DNA of 8,071 nt from Spirochaetaceae bacterium. Its GTDB lineage: Bacteria > Spirochaetota > Spirochaetia > DSM-27196 > Salinispiraceae. Shown here one piece after another: positions 1 through 6,682 of the stretch (its first letter is position 1; each line of letters opens with the position of its first letter). A model generated the notes under the pieces. That model made no database searches, was not told the origin of the DNA, and was given only the letters and a program-made list of their open reading frames with translations. The stretch is taken from positions 1-8,071 of the forward strand of contig SKVS01000208.1 of NCBI GenBank assembly GCA_007129335.1, given 5' to 3'. The position numbers and the translations under genes were made by a program.

Positions 1-297
1 AAAAGGGAAATGGGTGAGCGAACCCGCATGAAGCTCACCCTCGCAAAGGAGCAGGCGGATTTTGAAGCTCTGCGGAACGAGGTCGAGGACAAAAAATTCC
101 TCAATATCCGTGACCGGAGTCTGGATGCATTTTTTGAGGGACCTCAGACCAGCGGCATGTCAAATCGGGAAATTGGCATGTATTATTTATCTTATTTGAA
201 AGAAGCGTGTAAAAAAATGAACATCAGTTTTGAGTCTTTTGTAAATGTTGTCCCATCTACCAATCACACCCTCATAAATTTGGTTTTACTTTTTTGA
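1..297 (+). CDS. Unrecognised hydrophilic protein, possibly 5'-partial
   Basis: I do not recognise this protein. The frame is open from the first base of the window to the TGA at 295-297, so it may begin upstream; the first ATG inside is at 10, preceded by a purine-rich AAAGGGA with very short spacing, and a second ATG is at 28. From the ATG at 10 it is 95 residues, mostly charged and probably helical (KEQADFEALRNEVEDKK near residues 13-29), with no membrane segment until a short hydrophobic tail, INLVLLF. The tail differs in character from the rest, which could mean the last residues are read through a breakpoint into non-homologous DNA. The stop lies just before an A/C-rich repeat block. 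It may be a small gene, the end of a larger one, or a remnant of a mobile element. Confidence 0.4.
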   Translation, partial: KREMGERTRMKLTLAKEQADFEALRNEVEDKKFLNIRDRSLDAFFEGPQTSGMSNREIGMYYLSYLKEACKKMNISFESFVNVVPSTNHTLINLVLLF

Positions 298-298
298 T

Positions 299-360
299 CC
301 AGGCCAAAGCAGACCAGGTCAAATTAGACCAAACCAAATTAAACCAAAACAAAACCTGGA
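299..360. repeat. A/C-rich 15-bp tandem repeats bounded by a short inverted repeat
   Basis: Three imperfect 15-bp units follow one another: AGACCAGGTCAAATT (311-325), AGACCAAACCAAATT (326-340) and AAACCAAAACAAAAC (341-355). The block is bounded by CCAGG at 299-303 and CCTGG at 355-359 (TCCAGG/CCTGGA if one flanking base on each side is included). The plus strand is nearly free of T, so the minus strand is T/G-rich. It lies between the stop of the first frame and the end of the minus-strand membrane protein gene, so on the minus strand it is that gene's 3' trailer. No classical terminator with a strong stem and U tract is visible here. Confidence 0.6.
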
Positions 361-368
361 TTTCGGGA

Positions 369-974
369 CTAGTGCATGGGGCTTTCTTCCTGTTCTCCCC
401 GGTGAGAAGTTTTTAACGACTTGAACAACCCGTGGGCTAAAAGCAGGGAAATAGTGTACTCAAAAATCCGTTGAATAAGACGGGTAAAAAAAGTTGCAGT
501 AAAATAGTCCACACCCCCAAGAAACAGACCCCGCATAATAATGCCCCCGCCGTCCAATAGGGGGATCCGAAGGATCCGGGCAATAATGATCGCTTCACTA
601 ACACCGGCAACCAGGCTGAAAAACAACAGGCCTCCCACAATGCGGGAAATAGTAGGTCCCTGTGGTCCGGTGAGTAATTTTCCGAAACCAAAAGCCAGTA
701 AACCTCCAGGCACCGCGAAGGCCAGAAAACTTGCATCCTGTACAATAGTCAGGTTCATCATGAAGAAGCTTCCAGCACCTACAATCAGGCCGGGAATCGG
801 TCCCAATACAAGGGCTGCCATGAGGGTGAGCACCGAATCCAGCACTAGGGGAAGCTGGAGGATGATTCCAGACCAGAACAGTATTGTATTACCTACCATG
901 AGTATAACCATGGAGAGGATGATCATGAGCAGGTATGGCAATGATTGGTATATTTTCTTTGAGATTTGGACCAT
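369..974 (-). CDS. Six-helix membrane protein, ECF transporter S-component-like
   Basis: A 201-residue integral membrane protein when started at the ATG at 974. Predicted helices lie near residues 13-36, 46-74, 82-100, 112-135, 147-165 and 168-187, with a charged cytoplasmic tail (SLKTSHRGEQEESPMH). The stretch LMAALVLGPIPGLIVGAGSF in helix 2 has the small-residue, GP..G..VG pattern typical of substrate-binding S components of energy-coupling-factor vitamin transporters, and related domains occur in membrane sensors. That resemblance is by eye and the substrate is unknown. The frame stays open to 1202, but the upstream part reads across the kinase gene. The ATG at 1025 has a GGGGAG only one base away, which is poor spacing. 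The ATG at 974 lies 6 bases after a TATACT, which suits a leaderless message. No ECF ATPase or T component is adjacent. It is divergent from a sensor kinase, so a role in sensing or uptake of the kinase's signal is a reasonable guess. Confidence 0.7.
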   Translation of the reverse strand: MVQISKKIYQSLPYLLMIILSMVILMVGNTILFWSGIILQLPLVLDSVLTLMAALVLGPIPGLIVGAGSFFMMNLTIVQDASFLAFAVPGGLLAFGFGKLLTGPQGPTISRIVGGLLFFSLVAGVSEAIIIARILRIPLLDGGGIIMRGLFLGGVDYFTATFFTRLIQRIFEYTISLLLAHGLFKSLKTSHRGEQEESPMH

Positions 975-996
975 GGGTATAGTATACTTGGCAATA
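959..996. promoter_or_regulatory. Bidirectional promoter with overlapping -10 elements; leaderless starts
   Basis: On the plus strand TTGAGA (959-964) and TATACT (983-988) are separated by 18 bp and match the sigma-70 consensus at 5 of 6 positions each. The ATG of the kinase is at 996, eight bases past the -10, about where transcription should begin. The core GTATAGTATAC (977-987) is near-palindromic, so the minus strand also reads TATACT (986 down to 981), and the ATG of the membrane protein is at 974, seven bases past it. The minus-strand -35 is poor. Neither start codon has a convincing Shine-Dalgarno site. I infer a shared, symmetric promoter producing two leaderless messages. Confidence 0.55.
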
Positions 997-2111
997 TGGT
1001 CTCCTACCAGCAGAAACAAAACCATACTCCCCTTATTGTACTCTTGTCCATCGGGGTGTTGACAGTACTTGGGTGGATGTTTTACATAACCACTACCTCC
1101 CTTGACCAGGTAGAAATAGCCTATCAGCAGGTTGTTGAAGCGAGAGTTCGGATTCTGCAAGTTCCTCCGGAAAGTTCCCATTCTTATCTCCAGGAGTTGC
1201 ATTTATTAGATAGTCTTCTCGAAAGAAATCCTGTAATTTCCCGCATGGGCCTTTTGGACAGCTCAACTACCCGAATCCTGTCTTCCCTCGAAAGTATTCT
1301 GGGCGACAAGGCCCGGACGATCTTTTCGGGTCAGTCTCCTGAACCTTTTTTGCAGGCTCTTCAGGAACAATTACACCAGCTCCAGGGCGATCTGTTCCTG
1401 GCTGCCAACAGGCTGGTTCTTCTGTTTGGTCTTTTCGGGCTTCTTATTCTGTTTGTGTTGCTCATTATGACCACCAGGCTGGAACAGGAAAAACAGGCCC
1501 GAATGTGGGATTTGCAGGTCACCGGAGATTTTATTGCCCGGGAAGAGGAATTAAAAAGATCCATCGCCCGGGAACTGCACGATGATATTGCCCAAACCCT
1601 CGCTCTGGCCAAGCTGAGCGAGCCCAGGGATGCATTGGATCTTATTGGGGATGCAATACAGAAAATCCGCACGCTTACCCGGAATCTGAGCCTACCGGTG
1701 AGGCTCAATGCTCATCTGGGTTCAGCAATTCATGATCTGGTCGAAATGTTTCGGGACATTGGTAATTTTGCTATTGACTACCATGTTTCCGGAGATATCG
1801 ACGGAATGACACATGCCTCAATGAATACCCATTTGTTTCGAATTACCCAGGAATTATTCCAGAATACCCTGAAACACAGCAGGGCTTCCAAGGTTAGTCT
1901 GAGTATTCACCAGGCTCCGGATCTGCTGACTCTTCGTTACGCCGATGATGGGGTGGGGATGGTAAATAATCTGCAGAACAGTGGATTGGGCTTGCGGAAT
2001 ATGAGAGACCGTGCCACCCTGCTAAAGGGTACACTGACGATTCAAACTTCCGTGGGAAACGGTTTTCGGGCAAGCCTCGATGTACCCCTTGAGGTACCGA
2101 CCCGAAAATAG
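996..2111 (+). CDS. Sensor histidine kinase, NarL/DegS-type (HisKA_3)
   Basis: A 371-residue membrane kinase that should autophosphorylate on histidine and pass phosphate to the regulator encoded 34 bp downstream. Numbering from the ATG at 996: membrane helix about 11-33, an extracytoplasmic sensing region about 34-138 with no family I recognise, and a second helix about 140-160. A linker and HisKA_3 dimerisation domain follow, with the phospho-acceptor His195 in ARELHDDIAQ. The ATP-binding domain shows the N box (ELFQNTLKHS, Asn290), the G1 box DDGVGM (317-322) and the G2 box GLGLRNM (330-336). The dimerisation helix pair looks shortened: only about 8 residues separate LALAKL from the second helix. 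A TTG at 966 is an alternative start, but it lies between the promoter hexamers, so the ATG is preferred. The sensed signal cannot be read from the sequence. Confidence 0.92.
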   Translation: MVSYQQKQNHTPLIVLLSIGVLTVLGWMFYITTTSLDQVEIAYQQVVEARVRILQVPPESSHSYLQELHLLDSLLERNPVISRMGLLDSSTTRILSSLESILGDKARTIFSGQSPEPFLQALQEQLHQLQGDLFLAANRLVLLFGLFGLLILFVLLIMTTRLEQEKQARMWDLQVTGDFIAREEELKRSIARELHDDIAQTLALAKLSEPRDALDLIGDAIQKIRTLTRNLSLPVRLNAHLGSAIHDLVEMFRDIGNFAIDYHVSGDIDGMTHASMNTHLFRITQELFQNTLKHSRASKVSLSIHQAPDLLTLRYADDGVGMVNNLQNSGLGLRNMRDRATLLKGTLTIQTSVGNGFRASLDVPLEVPTRK

Positions 2112-2145
2112 GTCTGAGCAGTCTCTGGGAGCAAGGAGTATTACT

Positions 2146-2829
2146 ATGTCTGTGGGGCAGGACGGGGCTGAACGTTTGTCGGTGTTGTTGGTCGATGATC
2201 ATCCGGTGTTTCGTGTTGGTATGGCCAACACTATTCAGAAAGCTGCTGAAGTTACTATTTTCGAAGCCGACACTATCTCTTTGGCACAAAGAATTCTCCT
2301 GGAGCAGCCTCTGGATCTGGCGTTTATCGATATTAGTCTCAAGGATGAAAACGGACTTGACCTGTGTGGATGGATAACCTCCCAGGGGTTTCCCACCATT
2401 CCGGTTATGTTGAGTATGCACGCCGATAAGGTATATGTAGAAAAAGCCTATCAGCAAGGCGCTCGGGGCTATATTCTCAAGGATTCGCCTATGGAATTGC
2501 TGAATACGGTTATTCAGACATTTCCCGATCTGGAAGCTTTCGTAACCCATCCTGGGCTCAAGCCATCGGTAGGCTCAATCGAACCTTCCAGTAAGTTGGT
2601 GGATAAGTATAACAAGCTGACCGACCGGGAGAAGGAGGTCTTCGGGCTCTTGGCCCGGGGTTTGAATTACAAGGAAATCGCCTTCCAGCTCATGATCCGG
2701 GAAAAAACCGCCTCGGTCCACCGGTACAATATTATTCAGAAAATGGAACTTGGGGATCAGGCTTCAATCATTCGGGCGGCAATAACCGTGGGCGTTGTTG
2801 GTTATCACGACCTTCTGCACGGAAACTAG
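2146..2829 (+). CDS. Response regulator, NarL/FixJ (REC-LuxR HTH)
   Basis: A 227-residue DNA-binding response regulator. The receiver domain (about 11-125) has the acidic pair Asp17-Asp18, phospho-acceptor Asp62 (FIDIS), switch residue Ser90 (MLSMH) and Lys112 (GYILKD). A LuxR-type helix-turn-helix (about 157-215) begins LTDREKEVFGLLARG and includes KEIAFQLMI and KTASVHRYNIIQKM; the family usually has KTVxxH, so Ala-Ser-Val here is a small departure. The ATG at 2146 is chosen because AAGGAG (2133-2138) lies seven bases upstream; longer in-frame starts run back into the end of the kinase gene. It is almost certainly cotranscribed with the kinase and is its partner. Targets are unknown; autoregulation of the 959-996 promoter or control of the divergent membrane protein is plausible but unproven. 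Confidence 0.95.
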   Translation: MSVGQDGAERLSVLLVDDHPVFRVGMANTIQKAAEVTIFEADTISLAQRILLEQPLDLAFIDISLKDENGLDLCGWITSQGFPTIPVMLSMHADKVYVEKAYQQGARGYILKDSPMELLNTVIQTFPDLEAFVTHPGLKPSVGSIEPSSKLVDKYNKLTDREKEVFGLLARGLNYKEIAFQLMIREKTASVHRYNIIQKMELGDQASIIRAAITVGVVGYHDLLHGN

Positions 2830-2894
2830 GTCTGAGCATAAGCAATTTTCACAAGCTTTGGTACACTGGGAAAAATTTGCTTCAAGGGGAATGT

Positions 2895-3404
2895 ATGGGT
2901 TTTACTTTTTGCCCCCAGTGTGGCACTGGGGATCTGGATTTTGACGGGAAAAATCGGTATTCCTGCGCGGCCTGTGGTGGAGTATTCTACATGAATACTG
3001 CTGCTGCCTGTGGAGCTATTCTCCAGTTGAATGGCCGAATTCTCCTGCTCCGCCGGGCTAAGGATCCTGCCCTTGGGATGCTGGATTTCCCGGGAGGATT
3101 TATCGATCCTGGTGAATCAGCAGAAGCTGCCCTCCAACGGGAAATTTACGAGGAAACCGGACTTCAAGCTGCAGATTTGGAATTCCTGTGCTCCTTTCCG
3201 AATGCTTACCTCTATCGGGGTATAACCTATCCCACCTGTGACCTGATTTTTACCGGAACCGTCATTCAGCTTCCTACGAGCCTCCAGACGACCGAGGTAA
3301 GCGAATTCCTCTTGCTCGAACCCCGGGAGGTAAATCTTCAAGATATAGCATTTCCCAGTCTGCGAAACGCCTTTTCCTTGTTTCTCCAGACACGCACAGG
3401 TTGA
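2895..3404 (+). CDS. Nudix hydrolase with N-terminal zinc ribbon
   Basis: A 169-residue cytosolic Nudix enzyme, expected to hydrolyse a nucleoside diphosphate linked to another moiety (such as ADP-ribose, NAD(H) or a nucleotide sugar) in a metal-dependent way. Residues 6-27 form a zinc ribbon with CPQC and CAAC pairs. The Nudix box is perfect: G68, five residues, E74, seven residues, then REIYEETGL (82-90), which supplies the metal-binding glutamates. Zinc-ribbon plus Nudix architecture recalls NudC and COG1051-type ADP-ribose pyrophosphatases, but at this length it is not a full NudC and substrate specificity cannot be assigned. The ATG at 2895 follows AAGGGGA (2884-2890) at four bases; an in-frame TTG at 2877 is less likely. 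It starts 65 bp after the response regulator and could be read from the same transcript, as no terminator is visible between them. Confidence 0.9.
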   Translation: MGFTFCPQCGTGDLDFDGKNRYSCAACGGVFYMNTAAACGAILQLNGRILLLRRAKDPALGMLDFPGGFIDPGESAEAALQREIYEETGLQAADLEFLCSFPNAYLYRGITYPTCDLIFTGTVIQLPTSLQTTEVSEFLLLEPREVNLQDIAFPSLRNAFSLFLQTRTG

Positions 3405-3424
3405 ATGCCCCGGGCATAAAGACA

Positions 3425-3485
3425 CCCTGAAGTATTGTCGGCTTGGCAAGGTATGGTGATTCGGATCAGCTGAAAACCTTCAGGG
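3425..3485. repeat. Inverted repeat in the leader region upstream of pgi
   Basis: CCCTGAAG (3425-3432) and CTTCAGGG (3478-3485) are perfect complements separated by 45 bases, within the 199-bp gap between the Nudix gene and pgi. There is no T tract after it, so it is not a standard terminator. It could be a long-loop RNA stem in a pgi leader, or chance. I see no convincing sigma-70 promoter in this gap. Confidence 0.3.
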
Positions 3486-3603
3486 ATGCTCATTCCTTCC
3501 ATGAGGGAAAATGCCGGTTTCAGTAGAATAAATCGGGAAAATACCCTAGTATTGCTCCGTACCCACGAAACTATTCAAATCCAAACGAATCAGGAGGTTC
3601 TGT

Positions 3604-5193
3604 ATGAACATGGAGTTTAAAAACCTGGATCAGCTCAATACCTATCCGGCCCTGCAGGAAGCTGGAGCCAAAGCCTATCCGCTGAGGGAGTTGCTTACCA
3701 AAGAGCGGGTGGAGGAGTACGGGTGTACCATTCCCCTGCCTTCCAACGAGTCGTTGACCTATAACTACGCTGCAAAGGATGTGGATCCTACTGTCCTCGC
3801 CCTGCTTCAAGCCCTTGCAGAAGAGTCCCACCTGGTGGAGAAGTACCGGCTACTCCTTTCAGGAGAAATCATGAATACCGGCGAAGGACGTAAAGTTCTT
3901 CACCACCTTACCCGGGGGGAACAGGCAGGGCCTGTTTTGGAAGGGGAAAAAGACCTGAGTGCATTCTATCGCCAACAGTTGATGAGATTTCAGGATTTTG
4001 CCAACAAGGTACATCAGGGAGAAATTACTACCCGATCGGGCAAGGACTTCGATACGGTAGTGCAGATCGGAATTGGAGGCAGTGACCTTGGCCCTCGTGC
4101 TCTCTATCTTGCCCTGGAGCAGTTCATGGGAACACCTAAAATGAAGGCTCACTTTATATCCAATGTAGATCCTGACGATGCTGCAGCCATCCTGCGGGTA
4201 ATTGATCCGGAAACCACCATGTTCATTTTAGTGAGTAAAAGCGGCACCACCCAGGAAACCCTTACCAACGAAGCTCTGGTAATCAACAAACTCCAGGAAG
4301 CGGGTATTCAGGAACCTCGGAAACAGTTGGTCTGTGTTACCAGTGAAACAAGCCCCCTGGCAAAATCAAAGGAATATCTGGACAGTTTTTTTATCGATGA
4401 TTACATCGGAGGCAGGTTTTCCAGCACCAGTGCGGTTGGGGGAGTTGTTCTGAGTCTCGCCTTCGGTCCGGAGGTCTTTACCCAGATACTTTCGGGAGCT
4501 CAGGCGGGGGATGCCTCTGCCCTCGAGCCGAATGCCCGCAATAATCCTGCCCTCATGGACGCCCTGTTAGGGGTCTGGGAGCGGAATTTCCGGGGATATA
4601 CATCAACAGCAATCCTGCCATACAGTCAAGCTCTTTCCCGGTTCCCTGCCCATCTGCAGCAGGCCGATATGGAAAGCAATGGCAAACAGGTTAACCGTTT
4701 TGGTGAGCAGGTCGGCTATTCAACCGGGCCGGTTCTATTCGGTGAGCCGGGAACCAATGGGCAGCACAGTTTTTACCAACTCCTCCACCAGGGTACGGAT
4801 ATCATCCCCCTTCAGTTCATAGGCTTTCTGCAGAACCAGACCGGCGTGGATACCAGCTTCGAAGGTAGTTCGAGCCAGCAAAAACTCAATGCCAACCTGG
4901 CAGCCCAGATCATAGCCTTTGCTCTGGGACAGAACCATGAAAATCCCAACAAACAGTTTCCTGGCGGAAGGCCCGTAAGTCTCATTCTGGCCAAGCGGCT
5001 TACCCCCAGAGTTCTCGGAGCACTGCTTGCTCACTACGAGAATAAAATTATGTTCCAGGGATTCTTATGGAATCTGAACTCCTTTGATCAGGAGGGTGTT
5101 CAGCTGGGCAAGGTATTAACCAATCAGGTGCTCGGCAGTGCAGACATTCACCCGGCTCTGGAAAGTTATGCTACAATGCTGGGAGCTCGGTAA
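3604..5193 (+). CDS. pgi: Glucose-6-phosphate isomerase
   Basis: Interconverts glucose 6-phosphate and fructose 6-phosphate in the cytosol, for glycolysis and gluconeogenesis. The 529-residue length is normal for the long bacterial/eukaryotic type. Two SIS sugar-isomerase domains are visible: GIGGSDLG (156-163) and SKSGTTQET (211-219) bind the phosphate, DYIGGRFSSTSAVG (266-279) is the first family signature with the conserved Arg271, and the catalytic residues are present as Glu357 (MESNGK), His388 (NGQHSF) and Lys503 (QLGK). The second signature reads SFDQEGVQLGK, with Gln where most members have Glu (GVE). The ATG at 3604 follows AGGAGG (3592-3597) at six bases. It appears to be a single-gene unit ending in a short hairpin terminator at 5268-5288. 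Assignment is secure. Confidence 0.98.
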   Translation: MNMEFKNLDQLNTYPALQEAGAKAYPLRELLTKERVEEYGCTIPLPSNESLTYNYAAKDVDPTVLALLQALAEESHLVEKYRLLLSGEIMNTGEGRKVLHHLTRGEQAGPVLEGEKDLSAFYRQQLMRFQDFANKVHQGEITTRSGKDFDTVVQIGIGGSDLGPRALYLALEQFMGTPKMKAHFISNVDPDDAAAILRVIDPETTMFILVSKSGTTQETLTNEALVINKLQEAGIQEPRKQLVCVTSETSPLAKSKEYLDSFFIDDYIGGRFSSTSAVGGVVLSLAFGPEVFTQILSGAQAGDASALEPNARNNPALMDALLGVWERNFRGYTSTAILPYSQALSRFPAHLQQADMESNGKQVNRFGEQVGYSTGPVLFGEPGTNGQHSFYQLLHQGTDIIPLQFIGFLQNQTGVDTSFEGSSSQQKLNANLAAQIIAFALGQNHENPNKQFPGGRPVSLILAKRLTPRVLGALLAHYENKIMFQGFLWNLNSFDQEGVQLGKVLTNQVLGSADIHPALESYATMLGAR

Positions 5194-5267
5194 GACAAAA
5201 ATACAGCAGGATTTGCCTGGGAAACTCGTGCCTCCGGGATCCAATTCTGCAGTGTCCGATCCAGGAC

Positions 5268-5288
5268 AGCCCTGAAACAGGGCTTTTC
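5268..5288 (+). terminator. Intrinsic terminator after pgi
   Basis: AGCCCTG (5268-5274), AAA loop and CAGGGCT (5278-5284) form a perfect 7-bp GC-rich hairpin followed by a short run of T (TTTTCAT). The weak T tract suggests moderate efficiency. It separates pgi from serC. Confidence 0.7.
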
Positions 5289-5311
5289 ATAGAGAATCTC
5301 ATTTTAGGTTG

Positions 5312-5331
5312 ATCTGCAGGGGAATCTGCAG
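5312..5331. repeat. Twin ATCTGCAG direct repeats upstream of serC
   Basis: ATCTGCAG occurs at 5312-5319 and 5324-5331, 12 bp centre to centre, and each contains the palindrome CTGCAG, so the pair can also form a small hairpin. It lies 29 bp before the serC start, between the pgi terminator and the ribosome-binding site. The position would suit an operator or leader structure, but nothing more supports this. Confidence 0.3.
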
Positions 5332-5360
5332 TTTCCAACCCGCATCCTAAGGAGGAAATC

Positions 5361-6443
5361 ATGACTCGGAAGTTTAACTTTCACGCCGGCCCATCGACCT
5401 TGCCCCTCTCAGTACTGGAGGAGCTTCAGGCAGAACTGGTTGAATACCAGGGGTTGGGGCTATCGCTCATTGAGACCAGCCATCGGAGTCCCGAATACGA
5501 CGAGGTCCATAACCGGGCAATGAATCTGGTTAAATCCCTGTTCGGCCTGCCGGATAACTACAAGGTTCTCTTTCTGCAAGGTGGAGCTACCATGCAGTTT
5601 TCCATGCTGCCCATGAATTTCCTGGGACCTAACAGGTCTGCGGATTACATCAATTCTGGAGCCTGGGCGAAAAAAGCAATTGAAGATGCGGTGCTCTATG
5701 GTAAGGTGAATGTTTTGTACGATGGAAAATCCAGCAATTACATGAGCCTTCCCGATCCTGAATCTATAACTTCCTCAGCTGGAGCCCAGTATTTACATAT
5801 TACCTCGAATGAAACCATCGGGGGAGTACAATGGAAGAGCTTTCCTCGAACCCAGGCACCCCTGGTTGCGGACATGTCATCGGATATCATGTCCCGGCCC
5901 CTACCGGTTGACCAATTTGCCATGATTTACGCCGGGGCTCAGAAAAATCTTGGGCCAGCCGGATTAACCCTGGTGATTATTCGGGACGATCTTCTTGCCC
6001 AGGAGCAGGATGGCATCGGTGCGTACCTCCGATACTCTACCCACGCAAAAAACGACAGCCTCTACAACACCCCTCCGGTTTTCCCTATTTACGCCCTGAG
6101 TAAGGTCCTTACCTGGATTCAGAACAGCGGCGGCCTGGGGGCCATGGAACAGCGAAACCGGGAGAAGGCCCAGGTTATTTATCAGGCTATTGAACAGACC
6201 GGTGGATTCTACACCTGCCCGGTAGATCCAGGGGTTCGCTCGGACATGAACATAGTTTTCACCCTGGCAGACAGCCAGTTGGATAAGCCCTTTCTTCAGG
6301 GATCCGAAGAGTTGGGAATGATCGGGTTAAAAGGTCACCGAAGTGTAGGGGGCTTTCGTGCATCGGTGTATAATGCAATGCCCCTCGAGGGAGCTAAAGC
6401 TCTGGCTCAGTATATGGTTGACTTTGCTGAAAAGAAGGGATGA
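5361..6443 (+). CDS. serC: Phosphoserine aminotransferase
   Basis: A PLP-dependent class-V aminotransferase that converts 3-phosphohydroxypyruvate and glutamate to phosphoserine and 2-oxoglutarate in serine synthesis; in many bacteria it also acts in pyridoxal-phosphate synthesis. The 360-residue length matches the family (about 360). The N-terminus FNFHAGPSTLP is diagnostic. Also seen are the substrate-binding pair His41-Arg42 (ETSHRSPEY), the cofactor phosphate loop GGAT (74-77), Trp102 stacking region (GAWAKKA), Asp171 (ADMSSDI), the Schiff-base Lys195 (AGAQKNLGPAG), and His326-Arg327 and Arg333 near the C-terminus. The ATG at 5361 follows a full AAGGAGG (5349-5355) at five bases, predicting strong translation. 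No serA is adjacent, unlike in many serC operons. The stop codon is embedded in a hairpin at 6435-6459. Confidence 0.98.
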   Translation: MTRKFNFHAGPSTLPLSVLEELQAELVEYQGLGLSLIETSHRSPEYDEVHNRAMNLVKSLFGLPDNYKVLFLQGGATMQFSMLPMNFLGPNRSADYINSGAWAKKAIEDAVLYGKVNVLYDGKSSNYMSLPDPESITSSAGAQYLHITSNETIGGVQWKSFPRTQAPLVADMSSDIMSRPLPVDQFAMIYAGAQKNLGPAGLTLVIIRDDLLAQEQDGIGAYLRYSTHAKNDSLYNTPPVFPIYALSKVLTWIQNSGGLGAMEQRNREKAQVIYQAIEQTGGFYTCPVDPGVRSDMNIVFTLADSQLDKPFLQGSEELGMIGLKGHRSVGGFRASVYNAMPLEGAKALAQYMVDFAEKKG

Positions 6444-6459
6444 TTTCATCAAATCCCTT
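6435..6459 (+). terminator. Hairpin across the serC stop codon
   Basis: AAGGGAT (6435-6441) pairs with ATCCCTT (6453-6459), with an inner GAT/ATC extension across a two-base bulge. It contains the serC TGA. There is no T tract, so it is a weak terminator at best or a stabilising 3' end structure. Its last bases overlap the -35 of the next transcription unit. Confidence 0.4.
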
Positions 6460-6486
6460 GACGTCTGGTTATGGGAGTATTAGTAT
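6458..6486 (+). promoter_or_regulatory. Sigma-70-like promoter for the structured RNA
   Basis: TTGACG (6458-6463, 5 of 6 consensus) and TAGTAT (6481-6486, 4 of 6) are separated by exactly 17 bp. Transcription would begin near 6493, just before a stable hairpin. It faces the 6736-6761 terminator, defining a unit of about 270 nt. Confidence 0.55.
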
Positions 6487-6591
6487 TTAGGTATGGTGGC
6501 TCGCATGAGCTGCCCATTACACAAGCTTTGTTGTTTGGTTTCCCGGGGGAGTAATCCCGTGGAAAGCGTCTGAGCATAAACGGGGGAGCTT

Positions 6592-6621
6592 ATGAATCCA
6601 CCTAAACGCTTGGGCCGGTGA
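6592..6621 (+). CDS. Tiny frame MNPPKRLGR
   Basis: A 9-codon frame inside the structured RNA, preceded by GGGGGAG (6582-6588) only three bases from the ATG. The start codon lies in the predicted CAUAA/UUAUG stem. It opens with the same MNPP as the frame at 6683. Whether it is translated is unknown; the shared start could instead be a repeated RNA motif. Confidence 0.2.
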   Translation: MNPPKRLGR

Positions 6622-6682
6622 GAGCCGGCAACAGTTACATAGTTTGTTTGTTATTCGACCTTCTTTGTAAGAAGGTTTCGTA

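Noticed and set aside
966..995. TTG start for the kinase at 966
   Set aside because: It lies between the -35 and -10 of the best promoter and has no Shine-Dalgarno; the ATG at 996 fits better.
541..1062. Plus-strand open frame of 173 codons opposite the membrane protein
   Set aside because: It is antisense to a well-formed six-helix protein, has low-complexity composition typical of a shadow frame and no ribosome-binding site.
975..1202. Upstream extension of the minus-strand membrane protein to 1202
   Set aside because: The added residues look random, lie antisense to the kinase's first helix and sensing region, and lack a well-spaced Shine-Dalgarno.
1894..2550. Minus-strand frame of 218 codons across the kinase and regulator
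   Set aside because: It is antisense to two secure genes and shows no recognisable domain.
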